64,000 bases of DNA from Leisingera sp. SS27 (lineage in GTDB: Bacteria > Pseudomonadota > Alphaproteobacteria > Rhodobacterales > Rhodobacteraceae), in assembly GCF_028368855.1 (NCBI RefSeq), contig NZ_JAQNCY010000001.1, positions 1-64,000 on the forward strand, in the 5' to 3' direction. The notes under the pieces are model-generated. The model saw only the letters and a program-made list of their open reading frames with translations. It ran no database searches and was not told where the DNA came from. The position numbers were made by a program, and so were the translations under genes. This document shows, one piece after another, positions 52,534 to 61,833 of this stretch; the first letter of the stretch is position 1, and every line of letters begins with the position of its first letter.

Positions 52534-53642
52534 TGTTCAGTCTCCCGGTAGGTGGCCGCCACGGCGACGCCTTCGGTTACAAAGTCCTGTCCCACCACGA
52601 TCACATCTGCATTCTCTGGCAGGCCGCCCAGCCAGACGCCATCCACATCATCCCGCAGAAGCTGCACGGGGTAGAATACCACGGTGCTGCCGGATCCGAC
52701 AACGCGCACGCCCAGCTGGCCCTCGTTGTTCAGCGTCAGTGCGGATTGCGGCAGCTTGTGCGCCAGCGAACCGGCCGAAGAAATTGCGATGTCAGCGGTC
52801 TGGCCGTCCCGGATGCTGAGGTCAGTGTTCGGAACGGTGATCTCCACCTCAAACGTGCGGGTGGTCGGGTCGGCAGACCGGCTGAGGAAGGTAACCTCGC
52901 CCTGGACCTGCTGGCCGGTGGACAGTTCTGCGCCAGCAATGGCGCCCAGTTCCACCTTATTGACCTCAGCCTCCGGAACATAGCCGACCAGCTTGATGGT
53001 ATCGAGCTGAATGACCGTGCCGCAGAGGCTGCCGGGCTGCAGCAAGCTGCCAAGTTCGGCGGTGTCGCTTTCCAGAAGGCCATCAAAAGGCGCACTGATG
53101 GTCAAATGCCCGATTTCCCTTTCCGCAGCGGCCACTGCGGCTTGCGCGGAACGCTCAGCCGCTTCTGCTGAGGCCAGGCGGGTCTCAGACGCATAACCGC
53201 CTTCCGACAGCTTGGCGGCGGCGGTCAGGTTGATTTCGGCTTCTTTCAGCTGTGCCTGTGCCTGCAGCAGCGATGCAGGCCGGGTGCCGGGATCCAGCTC
53301 GCACAGAAGGTCGCCCTTCTTGACGTGTGCACCCTTGCGCAGGGGTTCAGAAATGACAGTTGAGGTCGTTTCGGCCCGCACCTCCACCTGCCGGATGGCC
53401 TGGGTTTGGCCGCGCAGGATCACCGCATTACCGATGGTGCGCGCCTTGCTTTGAATGGCGACAACTCCGACGCGCGTTTCTTCGGCCTCTGCCAGTTGTT
53501 CGCCTTCTACTGGCGTTTCGGTCCCGGTCGCCTCCGTTGCGTCTTCCCCGCGGGCAAAGGCCATCAGATCGTCGCGCTCGAAAACCACCAGGTAAAGGCT
53601 GGCGGATACCGCCACAGCGGTCAGTATCGGTACAATGCGCAT
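52530..53642 (-). CDS. RND efflux periplasmic adaptor (MFP) subunit
   Basis: 370 aa from ATG 53642 with AAAGG upstream, giving an N-terminal membrane anchor (RIVPILTAVAVSASLYLVVF). Lipoyl halves ...VEVRAETTSTVISEPLRKGAHVKKG and SAPFDGLLESDTAELGSLLQPG flank a short helical hairpin (KEAEINLTAAAKLSEGG...SAEAAERSAQAAVAAAEREI). A beta-barrel and membrane-proximal domain follow. First gene of the pump operon, with an operator-like palindrome about 125 bp upstream. Confidence 0.92.
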   Translation of the reverse strand: MRIVPILTAVAVSASLYLVVFERDDLMAFARGEDATEATGTETPVEGEQLAEAEETRVGVVAIQSKARTIGNAVILRGQTQAIRQVEVRAETTSTVISEPLRKGAHVKKGDLLCELDPGTRPASLLQAQAQLKEAEINLTAAAKLSEGGYASETRLASAEAAERSAQAAVAAAEREIGHLTISAPFDGLLESDTAELGSLLQPGSLCGTVIQLDTIKLVGYVPEAEVNKVELGAIAGAELSTGQQVQGEVTFLSRSADPTTRTFEVEITVPNTDLSIRDGQTADIAISSAGSLAHKLPQSALTLNNEGQLGVRVVGSGSTVVFYPVQLLRDDVDGVWLGGLPENADVIVVGQDFVTEGVAVAATYRETEQ

Positions 53643-53764
53643 GTCGGGCCTTTCCTGTTTTCTGTCTTCTTCCACGTGCGAACGGCTGTTGTCCGTCGGG
53701 CGGGCAGACCTGTTCACAGCGGAGTCGCGCGTATGTGATAGGGCTGATATAGGAGATGTCCATT

Positions 53765-53784
53765 CTAAACTAAGTGGTTTAGTT
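53765..53784. promoter_or_regulatory. Operator-like palindrome upstream of the efflux operon
   Basis: CTAAAC (53765-53770) and GTTTAG (53777-53782) form one inverted repeat, and AACTAA with TTAGTT a second, overlapping one. This nested symmetry is typical of TetR-type operators. It sits between the efflux operon and the divergent TPR gene. No regulator gene is adjacent, so the binder would be encoded elsewhere. Confidence 0.5.
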
Positions 53785-53931
53785 CACATTTCTTGCCTTT
53801 CCGCGGCAAATCACGAAGTTTCTGGTGCAAACGGGCCACTTGGCTTGTCCTTTGAGCCGGGGTAAGAGGGGCGCGACGCATTCAATACCGGTGCGGGCGG
53901 CAGCCCGGGCCGCGCATATCAGGGGCTTTTC

Positions 53932-54603
53932 ATGAGCGATACCGACAGCTTTATCGACGAAGTGACCGAAGAGGTCCGCCGTGACCGGCTTTTCCTGATG
54001 CTGAAACGCTATGGCTGGATCGGCGGTGCTGCGGTGGTGCTGATCGTTGGCGGCGCCGCACTTCGGGAATACAACAAGTCCAAGGACCGGGCCGCAGCGG
54101 AAAAACTTGGGGACGGCATAACGGCTGCACTTAAGATCGACGGCAGCTCGGAACAGGCCGAAGCTTTGAATTCTGTTTCAGCTGAGAGCGCAGGCGGCGC
54201 GGCCATTCTGAACATGCTGGAAGCAGGGGCGCTGGCGGAAGCGGGCAAGACCGCTGAGGCAGTGGCACAGCTGAACGAGGTTGCAGTTGATGGCGGGCTG
54301 CCGCTGATCTACCGCCACGTCGCCAGTTTCAAGGCACTGGCGCTGCAGGCCGGCAGCCTGAGCGTTGCGGACCGACGCGTTCAATATGAAGCGCTGGCCC
54401 AGCCTGGGGCGCCACTGGCGCTGCTCGCCTCGGAGCAATTGGCGCTGCTGGACGTCGAAGAGGGCAACAAAGAGGCTGCCATCAGCCGGTTGCGCGGTAT
54501 CGTTGCGGATGCAACGGTCACTGCAGACTTGAAAGACCGCGCGTCTCAGGTGATTGTGGCGCTTGGCGGCTCGGTCAACGAGGACGCCGCGCCTGAGGGG
54601 TAA
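53932..54603 (+). CDS. YfgM-like TPR membrane protein
   Basis: 223 aa. An N-terminal cytoplasmic stretch (DSFIDEVTEEVRRDRLFLML) leads into one membrane segment (WIGGAAVVLIVGGAAL, about 28-45), then a periplasmic helical-repeat domain of the TPR_21 kind. In E. coli YfgM is an ancillary SecYEG partner encoded directly before bamB and der, and the same order holds here. It probably helps hand proteins from the translocon to periplasmic chaperones. Confidence 0.88.
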   Translation: MSDTDSFIDEVTEEVRRDRLFLMLKRYGWIGGAAVVLIVGGAALREYNKSKDRAAAEKLGDGITAALKIDGSSEQAEALNSVSAESAGGAAILNMLEAGALAEAGKTAEAVAQLNEVAVDGGLPLIYRHVASFKALALQAGSLSVADRRVQYEALAQPGAPLALLASEQLALLDVEEGNKEAAISRLRGIVADATVTADLKDRASQVIVALGGSVNEDAAPEG

Positions 54604-54656
54604 GGCGCTCCGCAGATGGGAACTTGCGGAACAAGTAGGGCAGACAGGGCAGGGCA

Positions 54657-55979
54657 ATGACAATAATTAAAACTTTCTCCCGGGCACGGGTTCTTCTTTG
54701 CACAACCGCAGCTGCGGCCATTCTGGTGGCCTGCGCAGAGAAAGAGGTCATCCTTCGCGGTGAGCGTGAGGACATCCGGCCTGACGCTGCGGTTGAAATC
54801 GTCAACCAGTCCCGCGCTATTTCCCTGCCGCAGCAATCCGCGAACGCAAGCTGGGAACAGGGCCACGGCGCCGAAGCCGGGCGGACCGCGCATCCGGCGC
54901 TGGCTGCTGCGCCGCAGCGCATCTGGTCCGCGTCCATCGGCTCAGGCGACAGCCGCCGCCAGCGCATCACCGCAACCCCTGCCGTGGGCGGCGGTCTCAT
55001 TTACACGCTGGACAGCGCCGCACAGGTTTCGGCGGTTTCGCCGCAGGGCCAGGTCCTGTGGCAGAGCGAGTTTGTTCCGGCAGAGGATGATGAAGGCCAG
55101 GCCACTGGCGGCGGATTGGCTTATGCAGATGGCGTGCTTTATGTCTCTTCCGGCTTCGGCGTGCTGACGGCGCTGAATGCGGCGGATGGCACTTTGGTCT
55201 GGCGGCAGGAACTGGACGCGACCGGCTCCGGCCAGCCGCGGATCAGCGGCGGGCTGGTCTACTTGGTTGCGGGCGACGACACCGGATGGGCCGTGAACGC
55301 CAAGGATGGACGTATTGCCTGGCAGATTGATGCCACGCCCTCGCCAGCCAATGTTCTGGGCGCCCCGGCCCCGGTCGTAACGAGCGATCTCGCGGTCTTT
55401 GCCTTCGGTTCCGGGGACTTGATTGCCACTTTCCGCCGCGGCGGCCTGCGCCGCTGGAGCGCATCTGTTGCGGGCCAGCGCACCGGCCAGACCCTGTCGC
55501 GGATCAGTGATGTGACCGGCGCCCCGGTGGTGTCCGGGGGCCGTCTGTATGCAGGCAACAACTCCGGCCGCACCGTGGCGATCGACCTGGAATCCGGCGA
55601 CCGGCTGTGGACTGCGCGCGAAGGTGCCGCCGGAGCTGCATGGCCTGTTGGCGGCAGCCTGTTCCAGGTCAGCGACCTGAACCAGCTGTTGCGGCTGGAT
55701 GCAGGCAGCGGTGAGGTGATCTGGGCTGTGGACCTGCCGGGCTACCTGAAGGACAAGCCACGGAAGCGCGGCCAGATTCATGTGCACCACGGTCCCGTAG
55801 TGGCGGGCGGCCAGGTGGTTGTTGCATCCAATGACGGGCTGCTGCGCTTCTTCAGCCCTGTTGACGGCAGCCTGGCCCGCACGGTGGAAGTGCCCGGCGG
55901 CGCGACCACAGCACCGGTCGTTGCGGGGCGCACGCTCTATGTTGTTTCTACCAAGGGCGATTTGCTGGCATACCGGTGA
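54657..55979 (+). CDS. bamB: Outer membrane assembly factor BamB
   Basis: 440 aa. A lipoprotein signal with lipobox LVAC (Cys26) is followed by an eight-bladed beta-propeller of PQQ-like repeats (LIYTLDSAAQVSAVSPQGQV, VLYVSSGFGVLTALNAADG, LYAGNNSGRTVAIDLESGD). BamB is a lipoprotein of the BAM complex that supports insertion of outer membrane barrels. A longer linker than in E. coli precedes the propeller. Lies between the YfgM-like gene and der, 71 bp before der. Confidence 0.92.
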   Translation: MTIIKTFSRARVLLCTTAAAAILVACAEKEVILRGEREDIRPDAAVEIVNQSRAISLPQQSANASWEQGHGAEAGRTAHPALAAAPQRIWSASIGSGDSRRQRITATPAVGGGLIYTLDSAAQVSAVSPQGQVLWQSEFVPAEDDEGQATGGGLAYADGVLYVSSGFGVLTALNAADGTLVWRQELDATGSGQPRISGGLVYLVAGDDTGWAVNAKDGRIAWQIDATPSPANVLGAPAPVVTSDLAVFAFGSGDLIATFRRGGLRRWSASVAGQRTGQTLSRISDVTGAPVVSGGRLYAGNNSGRTVAIDLESGDRLWTAREGAAGAAWPVGGSLFQVSDLNQLLRLDAGSGEVIWAVDLPGYLKDKPRKRGQIHVHHGPVVAGGQVVVASNDGLLRFFSPVDGSLARTVEVPGGATTAPVVAGRTLYVVSTKGDLLAYR

Positions 55980-56050
55980 CGGTCTTTCCGGGTGGCACAA
56001 GCCGCGCGGATGCGCTATGAGCCGCGTCTGAATCGCAGAAAGCTGGTCTG

Positions 56051-57514
56051 ATGTCCTTTACCCTCGCCATCGTGGGCCGTCCCAATGTGGGCAAGTCCAC
56101 CCTGTTCAACCGCCTTGTGGGCAAGAAGCTGGCTCTGGTCGATGACCAGCCGGGCGTGACGCGCGACCTGCGCGAAGGCGCGGCGCGGCTGGGTGATCTG
56201 CGCTTTACGGTGATTGACACTGCGGGTCTGGAAGACGCCACCGACAACTCTCTGGAAGGCCGCATGCGCCGCCTGACTGAACGGGCGGTGGACATGGCCG
56301 ACATCTGCCTGTTCATGATCGACGCCCGAACCGGCGTAACCCCGACTGACGAGATCTTTGCCGATATCCTGCGCCGCAAGTCCGCGCATGTGATCCTGGC
56401 CGCCAACAAGGCCGAGGGCAACGCCGCTGAGGCTGGCGTGCTGGAAGCCTACGGCCTGGGCCTGGGCGAGCCGCTGCGCCTGTCGGGCGAGCACGGCGAG
56501 GGGATGCCGGACCTTTACGGCATTCTGCTGCCGCTGGCTGAGAAATTCGAGGCCGCGGCAGAAGAGCACGCGCCGGTCACCGACGTCGAGGTCTATGAAG
56601 AGATTGGCGAGGACGAGGAAGAGGTCATTCCGGTTCCGACCGATGCCAAGCCCTTGCAGGTCGCCGTTGTGGGCCGCCCGAATGCGGGCAAATCCACGCT
56701 GATCAACAAGATCCTGGGTGAGGACCGGCTGCTGACCGGACCCGAGGCCGGGATCACCCGCGATGCGATCTCGCTCAAGATCAACTGGAAAGACACGCCG
56801 ATGCGGGTGTTCGACACCGCCGGCATGCGCAAGAAGGCCAAGGTGCAGGAGAAGCTGGAAAAGCTTTCGGTCTCCGACGGCCTGCGCGCGGTAAAATTTG
56901 CAGAGGTCGTGGTGGTGCTATTGGACGCCAGCATCCCCTTTGAACAGCAGGACCTTCGGATCGCCGATCTGGCCGAACGCGAAGGGCGTGCGGTTGTGGT
57001 CGCGGTGAACAAATGGGACGCTGAGGAGCACAAGCAGGAAAAGCTTCGGGACCTGAAAGAAACCTTCGGCCGCCTGCTGCCCCAGTTGCGCGGCGCGCCG
57101 CTGGTGACAGTGTCCGCCAAGACCGGCAAGGGACTGGACCGGCTCCATGAGGCGATCATGCGCGCCTATGGCACCTGGAACCGCCGGGTCCCCACTGCGG
57201 CGCTGAATCGCTGGCTGGTTGGCATGCTGGAACAGCACCCGCCGCCAGCACCGCAGGGCAAGCGGATCAAACTGCGCTACATGACCCAGGCCAAGAGCCG
57301 TCCGCCGGGGTTCGTGGTGATGTGCTCGCATCCCGACAAGCTGCCGGAAAGCTATACCCGCTATCTGGTCAACGGCTTGCGCGAGGACTTCGACATGCCC
57401 GGAACGCCGATCCGCCTGTACATGCGCGGGCAGGGCGACAAGAACCCCTACAAGGGCAAGCGGGCAAAAAACGCCGGCGCGCTGGAAAAGCACCTGAAAA
57501 AACGCGGCGGATAA
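56051..57514 (+). CDS. der: Ribosome-associated GTPase Der (EngA)
   Basis: 487 aa. Two tandem G domains: GRPNVGKST (first) and GRPNAGKST (second), with [15 protein letters not shown] switch II and NKAE/NKWD specificity motifs. A KH-like C-terminal domain with an [17 protein letters not shown] basic end follows. An acidic linker ([10 protein letters not shown]) joins the G domains. Der matures the 50S ribosomal subunit. A terminator lies about 70 bp downstream. Confidence 0.98.
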   Translation: MSFTLAIVGRPNVGKSTLFNRLVGKKLALVDDQPGVTRDLREGAARLGDLRFTVIDTAGLEDATDNSLEGRMRRLTERAVDMADICLFMIDARTGVTPTDEIFADILRRKSAHVILAANKAEGNAAEAGVLEAYGLGLGEPLRLSGEHGEGMPDLYGILLPLAEKFEAAAEEHAPVTDVEVYEEIGEDEEEVIPVPTDAKPLQVAVVGRPNAGKSTLINKILGEDRLLTGPEAGITRDAISLKINWKDTPMRVFDTAGMRKKAKVQEKLEKLSVSDGLRAVKFAEVVVVLLDASIPFEQQDLRIADLAEREGRAVVVAVNKWDAEEHKQEKLRDLKETFGRLLPQLRGAPLVTVSAKTGKGLDRLHEAIMRAYGTWNRRVPTAALNRWLVGMLEQHPPPAPQGKRIKLRYMTQAKSRPPGFVVMCSHPDKLPESYTRYLVNGLREDFDMPGTPIRLYMRGQGDKNPYKGKRAKNAGALEKHLKKRGG

Positions 57515-57583
57515 GGCTGCAAAGAGCAGAGGCTCCCGCCCGGCCAGCGGCATTCACAGAATACCTTGGCCCGTTGGGCCCGG

Positions 57584-57608
57584 CGCCGCCGCAAGGGGCG
57601 GCGTTTTC
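57584..57608 (+). terminator. Terminator after der
   Basis: CGCCGCC (57584-57590) pairs with GGCGGCG (57597-57603) around GCAAGG and is followed by TTTT. Confidence 0.8.
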
Positions 57609-57832
57609 ACGTTGCGAACAGGCGATTCCGTCCCGCCTTCGGCATGCATCCGCCGTCCTGCACCGGCCTGCGCCGGGCTATTCCCTCCAGAGTGGCGCAG
57701 TGATACCCCTATAGTTGAGGTGCGTTGCCTCAGCCTCCTTGTCTTTGGCCGCGCCAGAATTATCTGAGGTCTATCTTGGGTAGACTGCGCCTTTTTGCAT
57801 GTCTGTCACATCGCGCATTTATGGAAGAATTC

Positions 57833-58786
57833 ATGGATCTGAGGGCACATACGCGCAAATTCACGGAAAAGGACAACCGGCTGGCATCGCTCAGCTACTT
57901 TGGAACGTTCGCCGTCTATTTCCTGTCGCTCTGCCTTGCCATCGCCTATGCCGACCGCTGGTATGTGATGCTGCCCGCCGGCGTTGTCTTTGCTTTTGCC
58001 GCGGTGCGCCTTTATGTGCTGCAGCATGACACAGGCCACCATTCCCTGTTCGAGACCCGCCTGCAGAACGAGATTGCGGGCCATGTGCTGTCGCCCTTTA
58101 CCTTTGCGCCGTTTGAGGTGATGAAGCAGAACCACAACCTGCATCATTCCAACATTGGCAATCTGGAGCACCGGGAGACCGGCGAGATTCATACCATGAC
58201 GGTGCGGGAATGGCAGGCCGCGGGGTTCTGGGAGCGGCTGGGCTACCGTCTGTACCGCAACCCGTTTGTGCTGGTGCCGCTGGGCTCGGCCTTCACCTAT
58301 TTCATCCGCTACCGCTGGCCCAAGAACACAACGCAATTCGGTGCTGCCGGTGTCATCCTGCATAATCTGGTGATTGTTGCTCTGCTGGGCCTGCTCTATT
58401 GGGTTGCAGGAATGACCGGCATCTGGATCTGGCTGTCGTTTTCCTTCTTTGGCGGCATGATCGGCGTGTTTCTGGTCTACTTGCAGCACAATTTCGAGGA
58501 CACTTACTGGGACCGCCGCCCGGATTTGAACCCGCAGGTGGCGGCACTGCAGGGATCGTCCTGCCTGGACTTTGGCTGGTTCTTTGACATGGCGGTGGCC
58601 AATATCACCCTGCACGATATCCATCATTACAACGCCCGCATTCCCTCCTACCGGCTGCGCCAGTGCCATTACAGCCTGCCGCCTGAGCTGGGTCTGCGAC
58701 GCATCAAGTTCCCGGAGGCAGTCCGGGCGCTGACGCTAAAGCTTTGGGATGAAGAGAAGAAATGCCTGGTCCCCTTTCCGGCTTGA
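57833..58786 (+). CDS. Fatty acid desaturase
   Basis: 317 aa from ATG 57833 with GGAAG upstream; the frame is open 36 codons further 5' without support. Membrane di-iron enzyme with three His boxes: HDTGHH, HNLHH and HDIHH, plus paired hydrophobic segments. It probably introduces a double bond in membrane acyl chains or a related lipid such as a carotenoid or sphingolipid-type substrate; the exact one is unknown. The gap before it (57515-57832) holds only the der terminator and a likely promoter. Confidence 0.88.
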   Translation: MDLRAHTRKFTEKDNRLASLSYFGTFAVYFLSLCLAIAYADRWYVMLPAGVVFAFAAVRLYVLQHDTGHHSLFETRLQNEIAGHVLSPFTFAPFEVMKQNHNLHHSNIGNLEHRETGEIHTMTVREWQAAGFWERLGYRLYRNPFVLVPLGSAFTYFIRYRWPKNTTQFGAAGVILHNLVIVALLGLLYWVAGMTGIWIWLSFSFFGGMIGVFLVYLQHNFEDTYWDRRPDLNPQVAALQGSSCLDFGWFFDMAVANITLHDIHHYNARIPSYRLRQCHYSLPPELGLRRIKFPEAVRALTLKLWDEEKKCLVPFPA

Positions 58787-58843
58787 GCATTTTTTGCAAT
58801 GATCATCAGGCAAGAAGCGGAATTGGATGGGGGAAGTGGCGGC

Positions 58844-59311
58844 ATGACTGCAATTTTGGAATTGAAAGGGGTGGGGCCGGCGCTGGCCCGCATTCTTCAG
58901 GAGAACGGGGTGCAATCCGTCGAGGCGCTGGCCGGGATGGATGAGCAGCAGTTGCGCAGCATTCCCGGGATTGGCGCCAGCCGGGCGGGCTTGCTGCAAG
59001 ATGCCGCCCGGGCTCACAACGGGTCCGCAGAAGCTGACGGTGCGGACCTGAGCAGCCGCCTGGCTGCCGCGGAAGCAGCGCTTCAGGCGGCTGAGGAAAA
59101 GGCAGCCAAGGCGCAGGCCAAGGCAAAGAAAGCCAAAAGGCAGGCTGCTCAATTGATGGAGGACTTTGCCGAGGCCAAGGTCAAGGCCAAGAAGAAGGCC
59201 AAGAAAGTGAAGGCCAAGGCAAAGAAAGCCATTGAGAAGGAAAAGGCCAAAGCGAAGGCGATTCTGGAAGGTAACGGCACAGAGAAGAAAAAGAAGAAGC
59301 TGAAGAAATAG
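58844..59311 (+). CDS. Helix-hairpin-helix protein with Lys/Ala-rich tail
   Basis: 155 aa from ATG 58844. Residues 1-60 hold two helix-hairpin-helix motifs (LKGVGPALARILQENGV and IPGIGASRAGLLQDAA), as in DNA- or nucleic-acid-binding helical domains. Residues 70-155 form a highly charged Ala/Lys/Glu coiled coil ending in a run of Lys, similar to histone-H1-like tails. It could bind DNA nonspecifically. No enzymatic motif. A strong terminator follows. Confidence 0.7.
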   Translation: MTAILELKGVGPALARILQENGVQSVEALAGMDEQQLRSIPGIGASRAGLLQDAARAHNGSAEADGADLSSRLAAAEAALQAAEEKAAKAQAKAKKAKRQAAQLMEDFAEAKVKAKKKAKKVKAKAKKAIEKEKAKAKAILEGNGTEKKKKKLKK

Positions 59312-59335
59312 CTTCAACCATCTGAACTTAAAAGA

Positions 59336-59366
59336 AAACCGGCGCCACTGGCGCCGGTTTCTGTTT
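59336..59366. terminator. Strong hairpin between convergent genes
   Basis: AAACCGGCGCC pairs perfectly with GGCGCCGGTTT around a 3-nt loop. It lies between the helix-hairpin-helix gene and serS and has A/T runs on both flanks, so it serves both. Confidence 0.88.
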
Positions 59367-59383
59367 GGGGGTGGGGCCTTGGA

Positions 59384-60676
59384 TCAGACCAGATTCCCCT
59401 CAGCTGTCAGGGTCAGCTTGCCGCCCAGGTACGGTGCCAGCACCTCAGGGAGCTTGACAGAGCCATCCGCCTGCTGGCCGTTCTCCAGCACCGCAATCAG
59501 ACAGCGCCCGACAGCCAGGCCGGAGCCGTTCAGCGTATGCACAAACTGCGGTTTGCCGCCATCGGCAGGCTTGAAACGCGCGTTCATCCGGCGGGCCTGG
59601 AAATCGCCGCAGACCGAGACCGAGGAGATCTCACGGTAGGTTTTCTGGCCGGGCACCCAAACCTCGATGTCGTGGGTCTTACGCGCGCCAAAGCCCATGT
59701 CGCCGGTGCACAGAACGATGGTGCGGTAGGGCAGGCCCAGGCGCTCCAGGATGTCCTCGGCGCAGCGCGTCATGCGCTCATGCTCCTCGACGCTCTTGTC
59801 CGGATGGGTGACGGAAACCATCTCGACCTTCTCGAACTGGTGCTGGCGCAGCATACCTGCAGTGTCCTTGCCCGCGCTGCCGGCCTCGGACCGGAAGCAC
59901 TGGGTGTGCGCCACATAGCGGCGCGGCAGGTAGCTTTCCTCGACGGTCAGGCCGTTGACGATGTTGGTCAGCGTCACCTCAGCCGTTGGCACCAGCCACC
60001 AGCCATTGGTGGTCTTGTAGCTGTCCTCGCCGAACTTGGGCAGCTGGCCGGTGCCGTACATCATCTCTTCGCGCACCAGCACAGGGGTCCAGGTTTCCGT
60101 CAGGCCGTTCTCGTCCACATGGGTGTTGATCATGAACTGCGCCAGCGCGCGGTGGATACGGGCGACCGCGCTGGACAGCACCACGAAACGGCTGCCCGAG
60201 AGCTTGGCCGCAACTTCGAAATCCATGCCCGGCTTCACGCCTTCGATCTCGAAATGCTCTTTGGCCTCGAAATCCAGCACTTTCGGCTCGCCCCAGGTGC
60301 GGATTTCGACGTTGTCGTCCTCATCCGCCCCGTCCGGCACATCGTCGAACGCCAGGTTCGGGATGGTCATCAGCATGTCGTTAAGCTGCTGATCCAGCTC
60401 TTTGGCCTCGGTGTTCATCGCCGCCACTTCGGCCTTCTTCTCGGCCACCAGCGCACGCAGACGCTCAAATTCGGCCTCGTCGCCGCGGCCCTTGGCGGCG
60501 CCTACTTCCTTGGAGGCCTTGTTCTGCTCGGCCTGAGCCGTCTCGGCGGCCAGGATCTTGGCGCGGCGCGCCTCATCCAGCGTCAGGATCTCGGATGACA
60601 CGCCCGCATCCCCGCGCCGCGCCACAGCGGCGTCGAAAGCGGCAGGATTTTCGCGGATAGCGCGGATGTCATGCAT
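59384..60676 (-). CDS. serS: Seryl-tRNA synthetase
   Basis: 430 aa. An N-terminal antiparallel coiled coil (about 30-105) contacts the tRNA variable arm. The class II core has motif 2 [20 protein letters not shown] and motif 3 [17 protein letters not shown]. It charges tRNA-Ser and also supplies the Ser for selenocysteine where used. AGGAG lies 7-8 nt before the ATG. Monocistronic, leftward. Confidence 0.98.
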   Translation of the reverse strand: MHDIRAIRENPAAFDAAVARRGDAGVSSEILTLDEARRAKILAAETAQAEQNKASKEVGAAKGRGDEAEFERLRALVAEKKAEVAAMNTEAKELDQQLNDMLMTIPNLAFDDVPDGADEDDNVEIRTWGEPKVLDFEAKEHFEIEGVKPGMDFEVAAKLSGSRFVVLSSAVARIHRALAQFMINTHVDENGLTETWTPVLVREEMMYGTGQLPKFGEDSYKTTNGWWLVPTAEVTLTNIVNGLTVEESYLPRRYVAHTQCFRSEAGSAGKDTAGMLRQHQFEKVEMVSVTHPDKSVEEHERMTRCAEDILERLGLPYRTIVLCTGDMGFGARKTHDIEVWVPGQKTYREISSVSVCGDFQARRMNARFKPADGGKPQFVHTLNGSGLAVGRCLIAVLENGQQADGSVKLPEVLAPYLGGKLTLTAEGNLV

Positions 60677-60983
60677 GAGAGTCTCTCCTAGCGTTGGAAG
60701 AATTGAATCAGTTCGCCCATCCTATGACGTAAGGGGGCAGGAAGGGGAAGAGGGTGAACTTCGTGGAGCCTCACAGTTCCCGAATTGCAGCTCCCGCCGA
60801 ACCCGGAAAGGGCAAGTTCCTTCTTAAAGAAATGCTGCCCGGGCAGCTTTTGAGCAGAAAAGTTTACCGGCGTGGGAAAGTGACGCTGAAGACCTGCAGA
60901 AAGCCCACGCCAAAGTGATCAATTCTATCTTGCGAAAAGGGGGGCAATATCTGAAACGCTCCTGAATTGGAGGAGGCGCCCGA
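60677..60983. other. Intergenic region between divergent serS and glutaredoxin-like gene
   Basis: 307 bp. Contains a perfect palindrome GCTGCCCGGGCAGC (60834-60847) followed by TTTTGAG and, at its right end, a GGAGGAGG ribosome-binding site for the next gene. Otherwise I see promoter space only. An antisense frame continuing across the glutaredoxin gene is a shadow. Confidence 0.35.
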
Positions 60984-61250
60984 ATGCCCAAGGCCGTACT
61001 TTACCGCATGGATTTGCCCAACTACACCTGTGGCTACGGCACAGGCGCGCGTGATCTGCTGCACCGCGAGAAGTTCGAAGTTGAAGAGCATATCCTTCGA
61101 ACACGGCATGAAACCGATGCGTTCAAAGACAAGCACCATATCACTACAACGCCACTTGTATTTATAGATGGCGTCAGAATTGGCGGCTATTCCGACCTTA
61201 AGAAACACCTCAAGGCGCAAAAGCCCAAGAAACGGTTCTGGAAGCGCTAA
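60984..61250 (+). CDS. Glutaredoxin-like protein with single active-site Cys
   Basis: 88 aa with strong GGAGGAGG before the ATG. The thioredoxin-fold outline of glutaredoxin is present: YRMDLPNYTCGYG, HITTTPLVFIDGVRIGGYSDL and a final basic helix (KPKKRFWKR). Its active site reads TCGYG with one Cys in place of the CPYC or CGFS motif, so disulfide reduction, if any, would be monothiol. The cis-Pro loop TTPLVF and GG-binding region for glutathione are kept. Substrate unknown. Confidence 0.8.
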   Translation: MPKAVLYRMDLPNYTCGYGTGARDLLHREKFEVEEHILRTRHETDAFKDKHHITTTPLVFIDGVRIGGYSDLKKHLKAQKPKKRFWKR

Positions 61251-61515
61251 TTTGCACTGCCTGACGGGTTTCACGCGGACGCAGGTGCATCTCTTAACCG
61301 CAACCTCGCTGATTAGCCATAACGAAGCCCGAAACGCTCAATTGACCAGTGGCGAAAGGGGCGGCCGCCTTAAGATCGGCTAACAACGCATGCTGGAGGC
61401 GGATTTGGTCTCTTTGGGCTTGCTGTGAGCCTTGCAACCCTTCCCCCCAGCGCATAGGTTCCGCTGCAAATTTCCGGCGCTAACGTCTGCGCCGCTTTGA
61501 CAGAAGGAATATCCC

Positions 61516-61800
61516 ATGGACGCTGGCGCAATCGGCCAATTTCTCCCGCTTATCCTGATCTTCGCGATCATGTACTTCCTGCTGATCCGCCCGCAGCAGA
61601 AGAAGATGAAGCAGCATCAGGCGATGGTGGACGGCCTGCGCCGGGGTGACCAGGTGGTGACTCAGGGCGGCGTGATCGGCAAGGTGGCCAAGGTCAAGGA
61701 AGACGGCGAGATCGAAGTTGAGATCGCGGATGGCGTCAAGGTGCGCGTGGTCAAGGCGACCATTGCCCAGGTTCTGAGCAAGACTGAGCCGGCAGCTTAA
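61516..61800 (+). CDS. yajC: Preprotein translocase subunit YajC
   Basis: 94 aa. One membrane segment (FLPLILIFAIMYFLLIRP) is followed by QQKKMKQHQAMVDGLRRGDQVVTQGGVIGKV, the diagnostic YajC sequence. It associates with SecDF at the translocon. AGAAGGA precedes the ATG. secD follows after 33 bp. The upstream 265 bp (61251-61515) show no gene. Confidence 0.97.
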   Translation: MDAGAIGQFLPLILIFAIMYFLLIRPQQKKMKQHQAMVDGLRRGDQVVTQGGVIGKVAKVKEDGEIEVEIADGVKVRVVKATIAQVLSKTEPAA

Positions 61801-61833
61801 GCACCCTGAATAACCATCTGAAAAGGCAGGGCA

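Noticed and set aside
53880-53931. Possible promoter of the TPR-bamB-der run
   Set aside because: GC-rich with no convincing -35/-10 pair visible.
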